Positions 38,222 to 46,574 of a stretch of 64,000 bases of DNA are shown here, piece by piece. Source of the stretch: Streptococcus mitis (GTDB lineage: Bacteria > Bacillota > Bacilli > Lactobacillales > Streptococcaceae); the NCBI RefSeq assembly GCF_003943935.1, contig NZ_RJOB01000005.1, positions 62,001 through 126,000 of the forward strand. Direction: 5' to 3'. The first letter of the stretch is position 1, and every line of letters starts with the position of its first letter. The notes below the pieces were generated by a model. That model searched no databases. It saw only the letters and a list, made by a program, of their open reading frames with translations, and was not told where the DNA came from. The translations under genes and the position numbers were made by a program.

Positions 38222-38998
38222 TTATTTCAAACCTCTAAACATACTTGTTTGTATCTGTTTGTCGTCAATCCCATTCTCTTTTAAGAAATTTTTCATCTCA
38301 TTTATATCATCAGGTTGGCCGGTTAAGAGATAAATAGCTTGGTTACCGTATTTCACAACCGCATTTTTTAAAAATGTTTGGCTTTGAGAAAAGGTTTCGC
38401 TAGTTTTATAAGTTAGATTCGGATTGTTCTTACTAAGCTCTCTTAACTCATGATCAAAAATGTTTACTCCTTTGTCTAAATGATTAAGAATGATGGAGCG
38501 CTTACCAGCCCACTCCTTCACAACTGGACGTAGAGTAGAAATACCGACATCAGAGGTAAAACAAACCAGTGCTTGGCCATTGTCTTTAACAGATAAAGAT
38601 GAATCCAGCCAACTCATCTCAATTTTACTACCAGCTGGTAAATGTGTTAAGGTTTCCTTAAACACGCTACCACTATTATGGGTTACAATAAGAATTTCAT
38701 CCTCATCAGGAGTGGAAGCAAGGGTTAGCCATCGGCTAGTCTGATCCTCCTTTACTGGACTTTTTTCTGGACCAAACGAGCTGTCAGGAAGCTTAAACTG
38801 AGCATAGGAGCCAGCTTTCCATATTTGATTTTTTGGTTTTGTGATGTGAACTAAATACAAATCTCCGCTGGGATTTTCAATGGATTTTATCGATAAAGTT
38901 TGACTTCGTCCAAGATAGGTAATGATTCCCCAAGATATAAAGCCGAGCACTCCAAGTGTAGTTAGAATAATTATGAACATTTTTTTCCCTCGTTTCAT
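38222..38998 (-). CDS. Membrane-anchored FNR-like flavin oxidoreductase
   Basis: This 258-residue protein has an N-terminal transmembrane segment (MFIIILTTLGVLGFISWGII). An FNR-type fold follows: a FAD-binding beta-barrel with WKAGSYAQFKLP and RWLTLASTPDEDE in the RxYS position, then a nucleotide domain with ALVCFTSDVGISTLRPVV. The usual RxYS has become RWLT, so flavin binding may be altered. The orientation (globular part inside or outside) is unclear. A TetR gene lies directly upstream, and both share the same inverted repeat in their promoters. AGGAG precedes ATG 38998; 38980 is an alternative start. Confidence 0.78.
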   Translation of the reverse strand: MKRGKKMFIIILTTLGVLGFISWGIITYLGRSQTLSIKSIENPSGDLYLVHITKPKNQIWKAGSYAQFKLPDSSFGPEKSPVKEDQTSRWLTLASTPDEDEILIVTHNSGSVFKETLTHLPAGSKIEMSWLDSSLSVKDNGQALVCFTSDVGISTLRPVVKEWAGKRSIILNHLDKGVNIFDHELRELSKNNPNLTYKTSETFSQSQTFLKNAVVKYGNQAIYLLTGQPDDINEMKNFLKENGIDDKQIQTSMFRGLK

Positions 38999-39028
38999 TT
39001 TTAACTCCTATAGTGTAGTAATTTTCTA

Positions 39029-39055
39029 TGAATGAATAATATTTTTTTTCATTCA
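39029..39055. promoter_or_regulatory. Predicted TetR operator before the reductase gene
   Basis: TGAATGAA and TTCATTCA are separated by 11 bases. The same half-sites occur before the tetR gene. Confidence 0.65.
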
Positions 39056-39086
39056 ATAATTTCCAAAAAATAAAGAAAAGATTTCT

Positions 39087-39650
39087 TTATTTCAGTATTC
39101 CTTTAATGAAGTTGGTTGCTAGTATTTCTACAGTTTTGCTAATATCTGGAAAATCATTTTCTGTGATATGCATATCCATGTAGTAAAATAGGTTGTAAAC
39201 TTGTAAAATATCTTGAATTTTTTCTGGAGAATGGCCTTCAGCCTGCAAACGATGAGTAAAGGTTTTCACGAGAAATTGATGAAATGGATTCGTGACTATT
39301 CCTTCTTCTGAGGAATAGTAGCTATGCAACTCATCTGCTATGGCAGGATTGTACCATTCTGCAAGGATTTTATTGGAAGAAACGAGTGCTCTGGATTGAG
39401 CAAAGAGTTGACTAATAAGATCAATCATATCAATTTCCCAATCCAGTTCTTCGATCATAGTTTGGCGAACACGGTTGTTTTCATCAATATAGATATCTAA
39501 AAAAATAGCCTCTTTACTTTCGTAATAGTTATAAAAAGATCCGACTGCCATATGAGCTTGTCTAGCAATTTCTGAAATTCCTGTCGCCTTGTATCCTTTT
39601 TTTGAAAAAACTTCATAAGCTGCGGATTTCAAAGCCTGTTTTTTGTCCAA
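39087..39650 (-). CDS. TetR/AcrR-family transcriptional regulator
   Basis: This 187-residue regulator has the N-terminal TetR helix-turn-helix (AAYEVFSKKGYKATGISEIA, then GSFYNYYESKEAIF). A C-terminal ligand domain has no recognisable specificity. The start is TTG at 39650, eight bases after GAGGTG, so this gene uses a rare start codon. It precedes the membrane reductase on the same strand. Matching inverted repeats in both promoters point to self-repression and control of the reductase. The inducer is unknown. Confidence 0.88.
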   Translation of the reverse strand: MDKKQALKSAAYEVFSKKGYKATGISEIARQAHMAVGSFYNYYESKEAIFLDIYIDENNRVRQTMIEELDWEIDMIDLISQLFAQSRALVSSNKILAEWYNPAIADELHSYYSSEEGIVTNPFHQFLVKTFTHRLQAEGHSPEKIQDILQVYNLFYYMDMHITENDFPDISKTVEILATNFIKGILK

Positions 39651-39668
39651 TTTGATTCACCTCTTTTC

Positions 39669-39696
39669 TGAATGAATATTAAATATTGTTCATTCA
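39669..39696. promoter_or_regulatory. Predicted TetR operator before the tetR gene
   Basis: TGAATGAATATT and TATTGTTCATTCA form an inverted repeat just upstream of the TTG start. Half-sites TGAATGAA match those at 39029-39055. Confidence 0.65.
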
Positions 39697-40064
39697 TATC
39701 TTAACAAATCTTTTTCAGATTGTCAATCTGAAAGCTAGAACTTTTTACGGATACCACTTGATAAGGAGCTTTTCAATGTTAGAAGAGTATAGAGTGTCGT
39801 TTTAACTACACTCAAGGTTTGGAAGAATAGATATAAATTTTGGTTAAGGGGATGTATAAAAGAACTGAAATGAGGGTTGAAAAAATTAAAAATAAATGGG
39901 TAGTGCTGGCACTATGTCTGAAAATAAGGTATGATATCAATGGGGTTATTCACTATCTGTTTTTGAGCTGTTGTGACAAGGAAATGTCAAAAAAGTATTA
40001 GATACTAAGCCCTCTATTTATACTAAAGGATTTAAGACTCCTAAAATTAGCAAAGGAGAATCAG
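39697..40064. other. Intergenic region between the tetR gene and the two-component system
   Basis: This 368-bp stretch has no ORF of note. It holds a hairpin TTTCAGATT/AATCTGAAA near 39713-39734 and a TATGAT-like -10 near 39930. The direct leader of the response-regulator gene carries AAAGGAG at 40052. Confidence 0.5.
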
Positions 40065-40742
40065 ATGCACAAGATTTTATTAGTAGAAGATGATCAGGTT
40101 ATTCGTCAACAGGTCGGGAAAATGCTCTCTGAATGGGGATTTGAAGTGGTTCTGGTAGAAGACTTTATGGAAGTGTTGAGTCTTTTTGTTCAATCAGAGC
40201 CTCATCTGGTCCTCATGGATATTGGACTGCCTTTGTTTAATGGCTATCACTGGTGTCAGGAAATCCGCAAGATTTCCAAGGTGCCCATCATGTTCCTTTC
40301 TTCGAGGGATCAGGCTATGGATATCGTCATGGCAATCAATATGGGGGCGGATGACTTTGTGACCAAGCCTTTTGACCAGCAGGTACTTCTAGCCAAGGTT
40401 CAGGGCTTGTTGCGCCGTTCCTATGAGTTTGGGCGTGACGAGAGTTTACTGGAATATGCTGGTGTTATCCTCAATACCAAATCAATGGATTTACATTATC
40501 AAGGGCAAGTCTTGAATTTGACCAAGAATGAGTTTCAGATTTTACGCGTGTTGTTTGAACATGCGGGCAATATCGTAGCGCGTGATGACCTGATGCGGGA
40601 ACTTTGGAACAGTGACTTTTTTATTGATGATAATACCCTCTCTGTCAATGTGGCTCGTTTGCGTAAAAAATTGGAAGAGCAGGGCTTGGTAGGATTTATC
40701 GAGACCAAGAAAGGGATAGGGTACGGACTGAAGCATGCTTGA
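40065..40742 (+). CDS. OmpR-family response regulator (BceR/TCS01-like)
   Basis: This 225-residue regulator has a receiver domain with acidic pocket EDD (8-10), phospho-acceptor Asp52 in VLMDIGLP, and Lys in VTKPFD near residue 102. A C-terminal winged helix spans about 130-223 (LTKNEFQILRVLFEH, NTLSVNVARLRKKLE). It pairs with the downstream kinase, which overlaps its end by eight bases. The arrangement matches the pneumococcal TCS01-type system (BceR-like) as I recall it. AAAGGAGAATCAG precedes the ATG. Confidence 0.93.
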   Translation: MHKILLVEDDQVIRQQVGKMLSEWGFEVVLVEDFMEVLSLFVQSEPHLVLMDIGLPLFNGYHWCQEIRKISKVPIMFLSSRDQAMDIVMAINMGADDFVTKPFDQQVLLAKVQGLLRRSYEFGRDESLLEYAGVILNTKSMDLHYQGQVLNLTKNEFQILRVLFEHAGNIVARDDLMRELWNSDFFIDDNTLSVNVARLRKKLEEQGLVGFIETKKGIGYGLKHA

Positions 40743-41709
40743 TTGGAAACAATTTTTTCTAGCCTATCTGCGTTCCCGTAGTCGTCTGTTTGTCTATCTG
40801 ATTTCTTTGACGTTTCTGGTCTTACTCTTTCAGTTTTTATTTGCCAGTTTGGGAATTTACTTTCTCTACTTTTTCCTGCTGTGTTGCTTTGTAACCATCT
40901 TATTTTTCACTTGGGACATATTGGTGGAAATGCAGGTCTATCGCCAGGAAATTCTCTATGGGGAGAGGGAAGCCAAATCTCCTTTGGAAATAGCTTTAGC
41001 AGAAAAATTAGAAGCGCGTGAGATGGAACTCTATCAGCAGAGGTCTGACGCAGAAAGAAAACTGACGGATTTGCTGGATTACTATACCTTGTGGGTCCAT
41101 CAGATTAAGACCCCCATTGCAGCCAGTCAACTCTTAGTTGCAGAAGTAGCCGACCGCCAACTGAAGCAGCAATTAGAACAGGAAATTTTTAAAATCGACT
41201 CCTATACCAATCTAGTCTTACAGTACCTGCGTTTAGAAAGTTTCCATGATGATTTGGTCTTAAAGCAGGTTCAAATCGAGGATTTGGTTAAGGAAATAAT
41301 TCGTAAATATGCTCTTTTCTTTATTCAAAAAGGCTTAAATGTCAATCTACATGACCTTGATAGAGAAATCGTGACGGATAAGAAGTGGCTACTAGTGGTT
41401 ATTGAGCAAATTATCTCAAATAGTCTCAAGTACACCAAGGAAGGTGGTCTGGAGATTTATATGGACGGTCAAGAGCTCTGTATCAAGGATACAGGAATCG
41501 GGATAAAAAATAGTGATGTCCTCCGAGTCTTTGAACGTGGTTTCTCAGGATATAATGGACGCCTAACCCAGCAGTCATCTGGACTTGGCCTCTACCTATC
41601 TAAGAAAATTTCTGAAGAACTGGGTCACCAGATTCGTATTGAGTCTGAGGTTGGAAAAGGAACGACAGTACGGATTCAGTTTGCTCAAGTGAACCTAGTC
41701 CTTGAGTGA
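40735..41709 (+). CDS. Intramembrane-sensing histidine kinase (BceS/TCS01-like)
   Basis: This 324-residue kinase has two transmembrane helices in the first 60 residues with almost no extracellular loop. The DHp histidine is H122 in WVHQIKTPIAAS, and the HATPase domain carries IISNSLKYT, DTGIGI and SSGLGLYLSKKI. Such kinases usually sense cell-envelope antibiotics through a neighbouring Bce-type ABC transporter. None lies beside it here, although the MacB-like exporter at 11.7-15.2 kb is elsewhere in the window. It overlaps the response-regulator gene by eight bases. Confidence 0.92.
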   Translation: MLDWKQFFLAYLRSRSRLFVYLISLTFLVLLFQFLFASLGIYFLYFFLLCCFVTILFFTWDILVEMQVYRQEILYGEREAKSPLEIALAEKLEAREMELYQQRSDAERKLTDLLDYYTLWVHQIKTPIAASQLLVAEVADRQLKQQLEQEIFKIDSYTNLVLQYLRLESFHDDLVLKQVQIEDLVKEIIRKYALFFIQKGLNVNLHDLDREIVTDKKWLLVVIEQIISNSLKYTKEGGLEIYMDGQELCIKDTGIGIKNSDVLRVFERGFSGYNGRLTQQSSGLGLYLSKKISEELGHQIRIESEVGKGTTVRIQFAQVNLVLE

Positions 41710-41820
41710 GAAGAGACAATGAGTTTTTACCCAATCTCTTTTTGCTATATTTCAGGATATTTGAAGACTGTTTTTTACAAAACCAATAATAGAATTTTTA
41801 ATACGGAATATAGTATAAAT

Positions 41821-42107
41821 ACTGGTTCAAAGTGAAGTTTTGTATGCTTTATACTTTTGTTGAGTATAAAATCTATAAACTAAGGGGGAATTACAAAAAT
41901 TAATTTGAGATAAAGTGAATTGTAGACTTGGGAAATGTCTCCTATTCGATTTCAGAATGAATCGTTGATACAGGATTAAAAGAACTGCAGCTTTCTTTTT
42001 ATTTTGAATGAGATAGGTGTATATAGATTTGTGTAACTGGTGTAGAACTGTTTCTAAGAATTTATTGAATGTATCGAATACACACATTCTATTGATTTTG
42101 AACCAGT
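41821..42107. repeat. 287-bp AT-rich segment bounded by an 11-bp inverted repeat
   Basis: ACTGGTTCAAA at 41821-41831 is repeated inverted as TTTGAACCAGT at 42097-42107. The segment has no convincing gene and no clear target duplication. It may be a MITE-like or decayed insertion. A chance match is not excluded. Confidence 0.3.
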
Positions 42108-42157
42108 TTTTAATTTCTAAATGTCATAATAGTTTTATCAAGTAAAAGGAGACTGCC

Positions 42158-42350
42158 ATGATTGCAGACAATATAAAATTCTTACGAAAATCACATAATC
42201 TGATATAACCAGAATTTTCACGGATTGTGGGTGTGTCACGAAATAGCCTAAATCGTTAGAAAAACTGAAAAAGCTTTCAATAGAAGTATTGGAAATATTC
42301 ATTTTACATCTATCAAAGAAACATGGGATAGACCTATATTTTACAAAATA
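42158..42350 (+). pseudogene. Decayed XRE-type helix-turn-helix regulator
   Basis: From ATG 42158, after AAAAGGAGACTGCC, the frame reads MIADNIKFLRKSHNLI, a stop, then PEFSRIVGVSRNSLNR and another stop. A +2 shifted frame continues EKLKKLSIEVLEIFILHLS. Put together these resemble the start of a phage/transporter-linked XRE regulator. Two stops and a frameshift make it non-functional. Such regulators often sit just upstream of small membrane or ABC genes. Confidence 0.6.
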
Positions 42351-42488
42351 GCAAATTATATTTTGAATGATAGTAAAAACGGCAGTACTTGTGTGATTTA
42401 CAATTATTGCACTCAATGTCCGAGTATCGCACTATCTGAAATAGGGAATAGTAGAGATTGTTCTGCGATATGTAAAAAAACGCATTAG
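42252..42488 (+). other. Start-less cysteine-rich ORF before an ABC exporter
   Basis: A 78-codon open frame with no ATG runs from 42252 to TAG 42486. Its last part reads DSKNGSTCVIYNYCTQC, then PSIALSEIGNSRDCSAIC and KKTH. Five cysteines fall in 25-30 residues, spaced C-x5-C-x2-C-x14-C-x3-C. It ends 15 bp before the exporter start. It could be a decayed peptide gene or chance, and it overlaps the decayed regulator in another frame. Confidence 0.3.
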
Positions 42489-42503
42489 CAAGGAGTATTG
42501 TAT

Positions 42504-44015
42504 ATGCTACCATATCTTAAAACTATTAGATGGTATCTCTTCTTTAATTTTCTTTTTGGTGTAGTATCGAATATCTGCACAGCTTTGTTACCGTATTTCA
42601 CGCAGGCATTAATCAAAGGGGATTATCAAGTAGCTCTATATGGTTACTCTATGTCAGTGGCAGGCTATTTGAGTTGTAACTATATCCAAATGATACTTGA
42701 TTGGAAGCAGGGGATTATCTTTTCGACTACTTTGAAAAATGAGTGGTTTCGTTCACTTCTGGGACTCAGTCACCACGATTTCAAGCAGAAAACAGTAGCA
42801 GAGTATATTTCCTATCAATCTAATGACCTAGATTCGTTGGAAAAGGATTACCTTCCTCCATTGATGAGTTTTATCAAACAAATTTTACGTATCATCATTT
42901 ACGCTTTCATTATTAGCAGAACAATTAATCCTATTGTATCATTGATTTTAATCTTTTCCACTGGAATTAGTATTCAAATTCCTAAAATCGTTGGGAAGTT
43001 GACCGCTAATCGCAGACAGGTTTACTTGAAAAAACAAGGAGATTACTATCGAACTTTGGAGGATTTGCTCATGGGACATCATTTGGTAAATAAACTAACT
43101 ATGTCGCATTTTTTGAATCAACAAAAGAGTTCTCTAAAGAATTTGCAGGATAAGTATTTTAAGTATGGTTTGACAAAAATTACTGGCATCTTATTGACAG
43201 GTGTTTCTTTTGAATTCATTAGTCTTGTTCTGTTTATTTATTTAGCCTACTCTCTATCTCACCAGCAACTCGGTATTCCTGAGGTGGTGGCGAGTTTCGG
43301 ATATATTAATGCTTTTTCTGAACCAATACAGGAAATCCTTTATGATTTACAAATGTTAGAGTCCGTAAAGCCTGTAATCAAGAGTTTTCAAAACATTGTT
43401 GGGAGACCCGTTTCAGTTCAAGCACCTCAACATTCTTTTGATACGATTACTTTGAAAAACATTTCCAAACAAATGGGAGAATCAAAATTGATAATTACTT
43501 CCGCTACGATTCAAAAAGGGGATAAAATTGCGCTTATTGGTAAGAATGGGTCTGGAAAAAGTAGTCTTCTCAACATTTTAAATGGAACAGATGAAGATTT
43601 TGAAGGACAAATTGTGCTAGATGGGCTTGTTTTGGACCATCTTTGGGGAAGATTCGGTATGATTCTGCAACAAGAACATACATTTATTTCAAGTTATGAA
43701 AATAATGTAACGCTATTCAATAGTTTCAATGAAAAATTCAGAGAAGAAGATTTTGAAAAAATTCCACCACAATCCCTGTCAGGTGGTCAGCAACAACGAA
43801 TGTATTTAAATCGTGAGAAAAATCGTAAAAATCCATTGCTTATCCTAGACGAACCTTTCTCTGCCTTGGATACTAATCAGTTTAAAATGGAATTGGAAAG
43901 AGTTCTGGAACTACCAAGTGCCGTCATTGTTACTTTACATCGCCAAAACGAATTATTAAGTAAGTTTGACCAAGTTTGGGAAATTAAGAATGGAGAACTT
44001 GTAATTTTGAAATAG
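42504..44015 (+). CDS. ABC transporter with fused membrane and ATPase domains (compact exporter)
   Basis: This 503-residue protein has about six transmembrane helices in residues 1-290 and an ATPase domain (about 315-500). Walker A is GKNGSGKSS, the Q-loop is in MILQQEHTF, the signature is LSGGQQQR and Walker B is LLILDEPFSALD, with switch His in VTLHRQ. The stretch from Q-loop to signature is about 40 residues, shorter than the 55-60 usual in peptide/lipid exporters. The start at 42504 lies eight bases after AGGAG. A peptide or bacteriocin exporter is likely, but the cargo is unknown. A decayed regulator and a cysteine-rich ORF lie directly upstream. Confidence 0.82.
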   Translation: MLPYLKTIRWYLFFNFLFGVVSNICTALLPYFTQALIKGDYQVALYGYSMSVAGYLSCNYIQMILDWKQGIIFSTTLKNEWFRSLLGLSHHDFKQKTVAEYISYQSNDLDSLEKDYLPPLMSFIKQILRIIIYAFIISRTINPIVSLILIFSTGISIQIPKIVGKLTANRRQVYLKKQGDYYRTLEDLLMGHHLVNKLTMSHFLNQQKSSLKNLQDKYFKYGLTKITGILLTGVSFEFISLVLFIYLAYSLSHQQLGIPEVVASFGYINAFSEPIQEILYDLQMLESVKPVIKSFQNIVGRPVSVQAPQHSFDTITLKNISKQMGESKLIITSATIQKGDKIALIGKNGSGKSSLLNILNGTDEDFEGQIVLDGLVLDHLWGRFGMILQQEHTFISSYENNVTLFNSFNEKFREEDFEKIPPQSLSGGQQQRMYLNREKNRKNPLLILDEPFSALDTNQFKMELERVLELPSAVIVTLHRQNELLSKFDQVWEIKNGELVILK

Positions 44016-44305
44016 CTAAATTATAAAGAATAAAACGCATAGTATCAAGGTTCAGGAGATATCGTTTTTCCTTCTTCGGATAAGGAAACAAAAATTTCTT
44101 GCTTCATCTATCTGTTAAATTGAGAGATTTCCTCAGAGAAAGACTGTAAAATTTTTGATATAATGTTAAGGATGGACTGACGGATATTTAAAAGATAATG
44201 TTCAAAAGAATAACAGGTGAGAAGAAAAATATGTAAGATTGGACAGAAGTATCTCTACCATCATCCATGCAGAAACAAGATTATATGAAATAAAAGGAGT
44301 AACTA
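44016..44305 (+). other. Intergenic region with a promoter for the first DUF389 gene
   Basis: There is no gene in this 290-bp stretch. TGATATAAT at 44156-44164 is an extended -10. A short leader follows it, and AAAGGAG lies before the DUF389 start. Confidence 0.5.
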
Positions 44306-45355
44306 ATGACCGGAAACTATTCAACACGTGAATACCGTGAGAAATTATATGATGATCTTCATGTTCGATTAAGAGATACAGTGATTTTGATGTGTGCGAT
44401 TTTTATTGCCTCTATCGGCCTAAATATGAATTCAACGGCTGTCATTATTGGAGCCATGCTGATTTCCCCTCTTATGACACAGATTGTTGGACTGGGGTTT
44501 GGTTTAGCTATTTTTGATACGCGTTTAATCAAGCAATCTCTAGAGGTTTTATTTACCCAAGTATTGGTCAGCTTGCTTGTCTCGGCTCTGTATTTCTGGA
44601 TTTCTCCCTTATCTTATGAAAGTAGCGAATTGATTGCACGAACCTCTCCAACAATTTGGGATGTGCTCATTGCTATTGCTGGTGGGATAGCAGGCGTCAT
44701 TGGTTCAAGGAAAAAAGAAGCAAACAATATCGTGCCAGGAGTAGCCATTGCAACAGCTCTGATGCCACCTATTTGTACTGCAGGTTACGGTTTAGCTAAT
44801 GGAAATGTACGATTTTTATTTGGAGCTCTCTATCTTTTCTTGATCAACTGTGTTTTTATCATGCTAATCAACATTGTTGGAACAAGAATTATGATGAGAA
44901 AATCTCCCTTAAGTTCATTTAAAGAGCTAAACATTAAAATGAGAATTGGGTTGATATCCTTGATTGTATTATTGATTCTTCCGGCTAGTTATTCAGCAAT
45001 TACTTTGACGATAGATCAAGCGCGAAAAGAAGGAATCAAACAGTTTGTAGGAAAAGAGTTCGCCAATCACACGGTCATTAATCAAGTCTACAAATCAAGA
45101 AACAATGAGTTGGTCTTGACGGTTGTTGGAGATCCGATTTCAGAAGAAGAATTAGAAACGCTCCACCAAAAACAAGCCTCTTACGGTATTCAATCTGTTC
45201 AATTGAAAGTCAATCAAGTTCATAATTCGACAAAATTAGACAGTGATTCGACCAAGGAATTTTATGAAACCATTAACAAGTATATCGATCAAAAACTCTC
45301 TGAAAAGGATTCACAAAAAGATCTCGTAAAAGAAAATGAAGCAGACAAGGATTGA
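44306..45355 (+). CDS. DUF389 (TIGR00341-type) membrane protein, copy 1
   Basis: This 349-residue protein has about six to seven helices in the first 240 residues, then a hydrophilic C-terminal domain. Family blocks include FIASIGLNMNSTAVIIGAMLISPLM and GVIGSRKKEANNIVPGVAIATALMPP. The function of DUF389 proteins is not established. A second, nearly identical copy lies at 46571-47620. The two differ at scattered positions (for example QIVG against PIVG, and LFGAL against LLGAL). The ribosome site is AAAGGAG. The C-terminal tail is strongly charged (SEKDSQKDLVKENEADKD). Confidence 0.9.
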   Translation: MTGNYSTREYREKLYDDLHVRLRDTVILMCAIFIASIGLNMNSTAVIIGAMLISPLMTQIVGLGFGLAIFDTRLIKQSLEVLFTQVLVSLLVSALYFWISPLSYESSELIARTSPTIWDVLIAIAGGIAGVIGSRKKEANNIVPGVAIATALMPPICTAGYGLANGNVRFLFGALYLFLINCVFIMLINIVGTRIMMRKSPLSSFKELNIKMRIGLISLIVLLILPASYSAITLTIDQARKEGIKQFVGKEFANHTVINQVYKSRNNELVLTVVGDPISEEELETLHQKQASYGIQSVQLKVNQVHNSTKLDSDSTKEFYETINKYIDQKLSEKDSQKDLVKENEADKD

Positions 45356-45434
45356 GGACAATGAACTGAATCGGTTTTTACGCCGTGTTTTTCTTGTATC
45401 TTCCTCTTTCTTACTTATAGCAGGTTGTTTTTGA
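45336..45434 (+). CDS. Small ORF overlapping the end of DUF389 copy 1
   Basis: ATG 45336 opens MKQTRIEDNELNRFLRRVF, followed by LVSSSFLLIAGCF and a stop: 32 residues with a hydrophobic end. It overlaps the DUF389 gene by 20 bases. After copy 2 the same start recurs (MKQTRIEDTDFI, then stop). It may be the truncated start of a gene once translationally coupled to DUF389. Coding status is uncertain. Confidence 0.3.
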   Translation: MKQTRIEDNELNRFLRRVFLVSSSFLLIAGCF

Positions 45435-45668
45435 TAAATCTAAGCAACACTAAATGATGAAGTGAAAGGGGATGAATCTTTGATAGTATTCATTTATTGT
45501 GAAATATGATATATTTATTAATTAGATGGATGAATACTTCTAGAGTTAAATATAGCATAATAGGGACAGACTTTTTGGTTTATTTTTGTTTGTAGTCGGA
45601 TTATGAAAGAATATCCAATATTATGCGATAAGATAGAATGTTACAAAAAAGAAAGGGGATGCAATCCG

Positions 45669-45971
45669 ATGAAGAAAGACAGATTAATTGTATTGACAGA
45701 TGCTGTTCTAGCAATTATTATGACCATCTTGATTTTAGAGTTAGAAAAACCAACAACACCAAGTCTTGAAGCTTTTTGGGATTTACGGCAAAATTTCTTT
45801 GCTTGTTTTCTTTCCTTTTTCTGGTTGGGATCGTTATGGATGGCACTAAACACATTATGGGAAAAGGTTGAGAAAATTTCCTCAGAAATTATTTGGTGGA
45901 ATTTGTTTCTACTCTTGGAGCGGCAGGAGTTCTCTTTGGAGAATTTCATGCCATCCAAGATACCAGTCTGA
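45669..45971 (+). pseudogene. Truncated TMEM175-type (DUF1211) potassium channel gene
   Basis: The first 75-80 residues (MKKDRLIVLTDAVLAIIMTI, then LSFFWLGSLWMALNTLW, EIIWWNLFLL) match the N-terminal half of bacterial TMEM175-like channels. Intact family members are about 190-200 residues with six helices. Here the frame leaves the family at about 45905 and ends after an unrelated tail (ERQEFSLENFMPSKIPV). The ribosome site GAAAGGGGATG precedes ATG 45669. It looks like the front half of a gene joined to foreign sequence. Confidence 0.65.
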
Positions 45972-46237
45972 ATGATGTGGTGGACCGGATCTATATAAAT
46001 GTCAAGGATTTACCGTTTCAGTCCTTGGGAGCTTTAGCTAATATCCTGTCTGATGTTAAGAAGGGACTGATTCAAGACAGTCATATCTGGTCTTTCTTCC
46101 AGTCATTTTTCAAACAATATCAGTTGATAGTCAGCTTAAATCAGATCTATCAGTTTGTCTATCTTTCTCTGATGGAGATCATGTCCTATCTTCACTTTGA
46201 TTATTGGAAAAAACGGCTCGGTCAGGAGCTAGTATGA
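45893..46237 (+). pseudogene. C-terminal fragment of an unidentified gene fused behind the TMEM175 fragment
   Basis: The frame from TTG 45893 gives VEFVSTLGAAGVLFGEFHAI, then TSLNDVVDRIYINVKD and a helical part ending HFDYWKKRLGQELV. I do not recognise the family. There is no proper start, and its beginning overlaps the TMEM175 fragment in another frame. It ends 13 bp before the K+ channel gene, so in the ancestor it probably preceded that gene in an operon. Confidence 0.5.
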
Positions 46238-46250
46238 ATAAGGAGAACAA

Positions 46251-46574
46251 ATGAGACGTTTAAAAATGTTATGGCATATTATACAGGTTACGGGTTTTAC
46301 TCGGTTTGCTCTGAGTTTTGTGACCTTTGTTTTTGGGTCAGGAGGCGTGCTTTTCCTAGTTGAACCTGCTATCACAAATTACGGAGACGGTCTTTGGTAT
46401 GCTTTTGTGACTTCGACGACTGTCGGCTACGGGGATCTCCTAGCTGTGACCTTGATTGGAAGGATTACCAGTGTCTTCTTGACGATTTATGGGCTCATAT
46501 TTTTTGGCTGTTTATCAGCTGTTATTATTAATTATTATACCGATTTAAATAAGGAAAGAGGAGAGGACAAATGA
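46251..46574 (+). CDS. Two-helix potassium channel (Ion_trans_2)
   Basis: This 107-residue channel subunit has a first helix (FTRFALSFVTFVFGSGGVLFLV), a pore loop with the selectivity filter TVGYGD in STTVGYGDLLAV, and a second helix (VFLTIYGLIFFGCLSAVII). There is no cytoplasmic regulatory domain. It would assemble as a tetramer. The stop overlaps the start of DUF389 copy 2 by four bases (ATGA), so the two are translationally coupled. That suggests the DUF389 protein works with K+ flux, which is inference. Confidence 0.87.
   Translation: MRRLKMLWHIIQVTGFTRFALSFVTFVFGSGGVLFLVEPAITNYGDGLWYAFVTSTTVGYGDLLAVTLIGRITSVFLTIYGLIFFGCLSAVIINYYTDLNKERGEDK

Noticed and set aside
41827-42087. Minus-strand 86-codon ORF in the AT-rich segment
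   Set aside because: Its composition is Lys/Phe/Leu/Ile-rich with no family signal and no ribosome site. It is better explained as AT-rich non-coding sequence.
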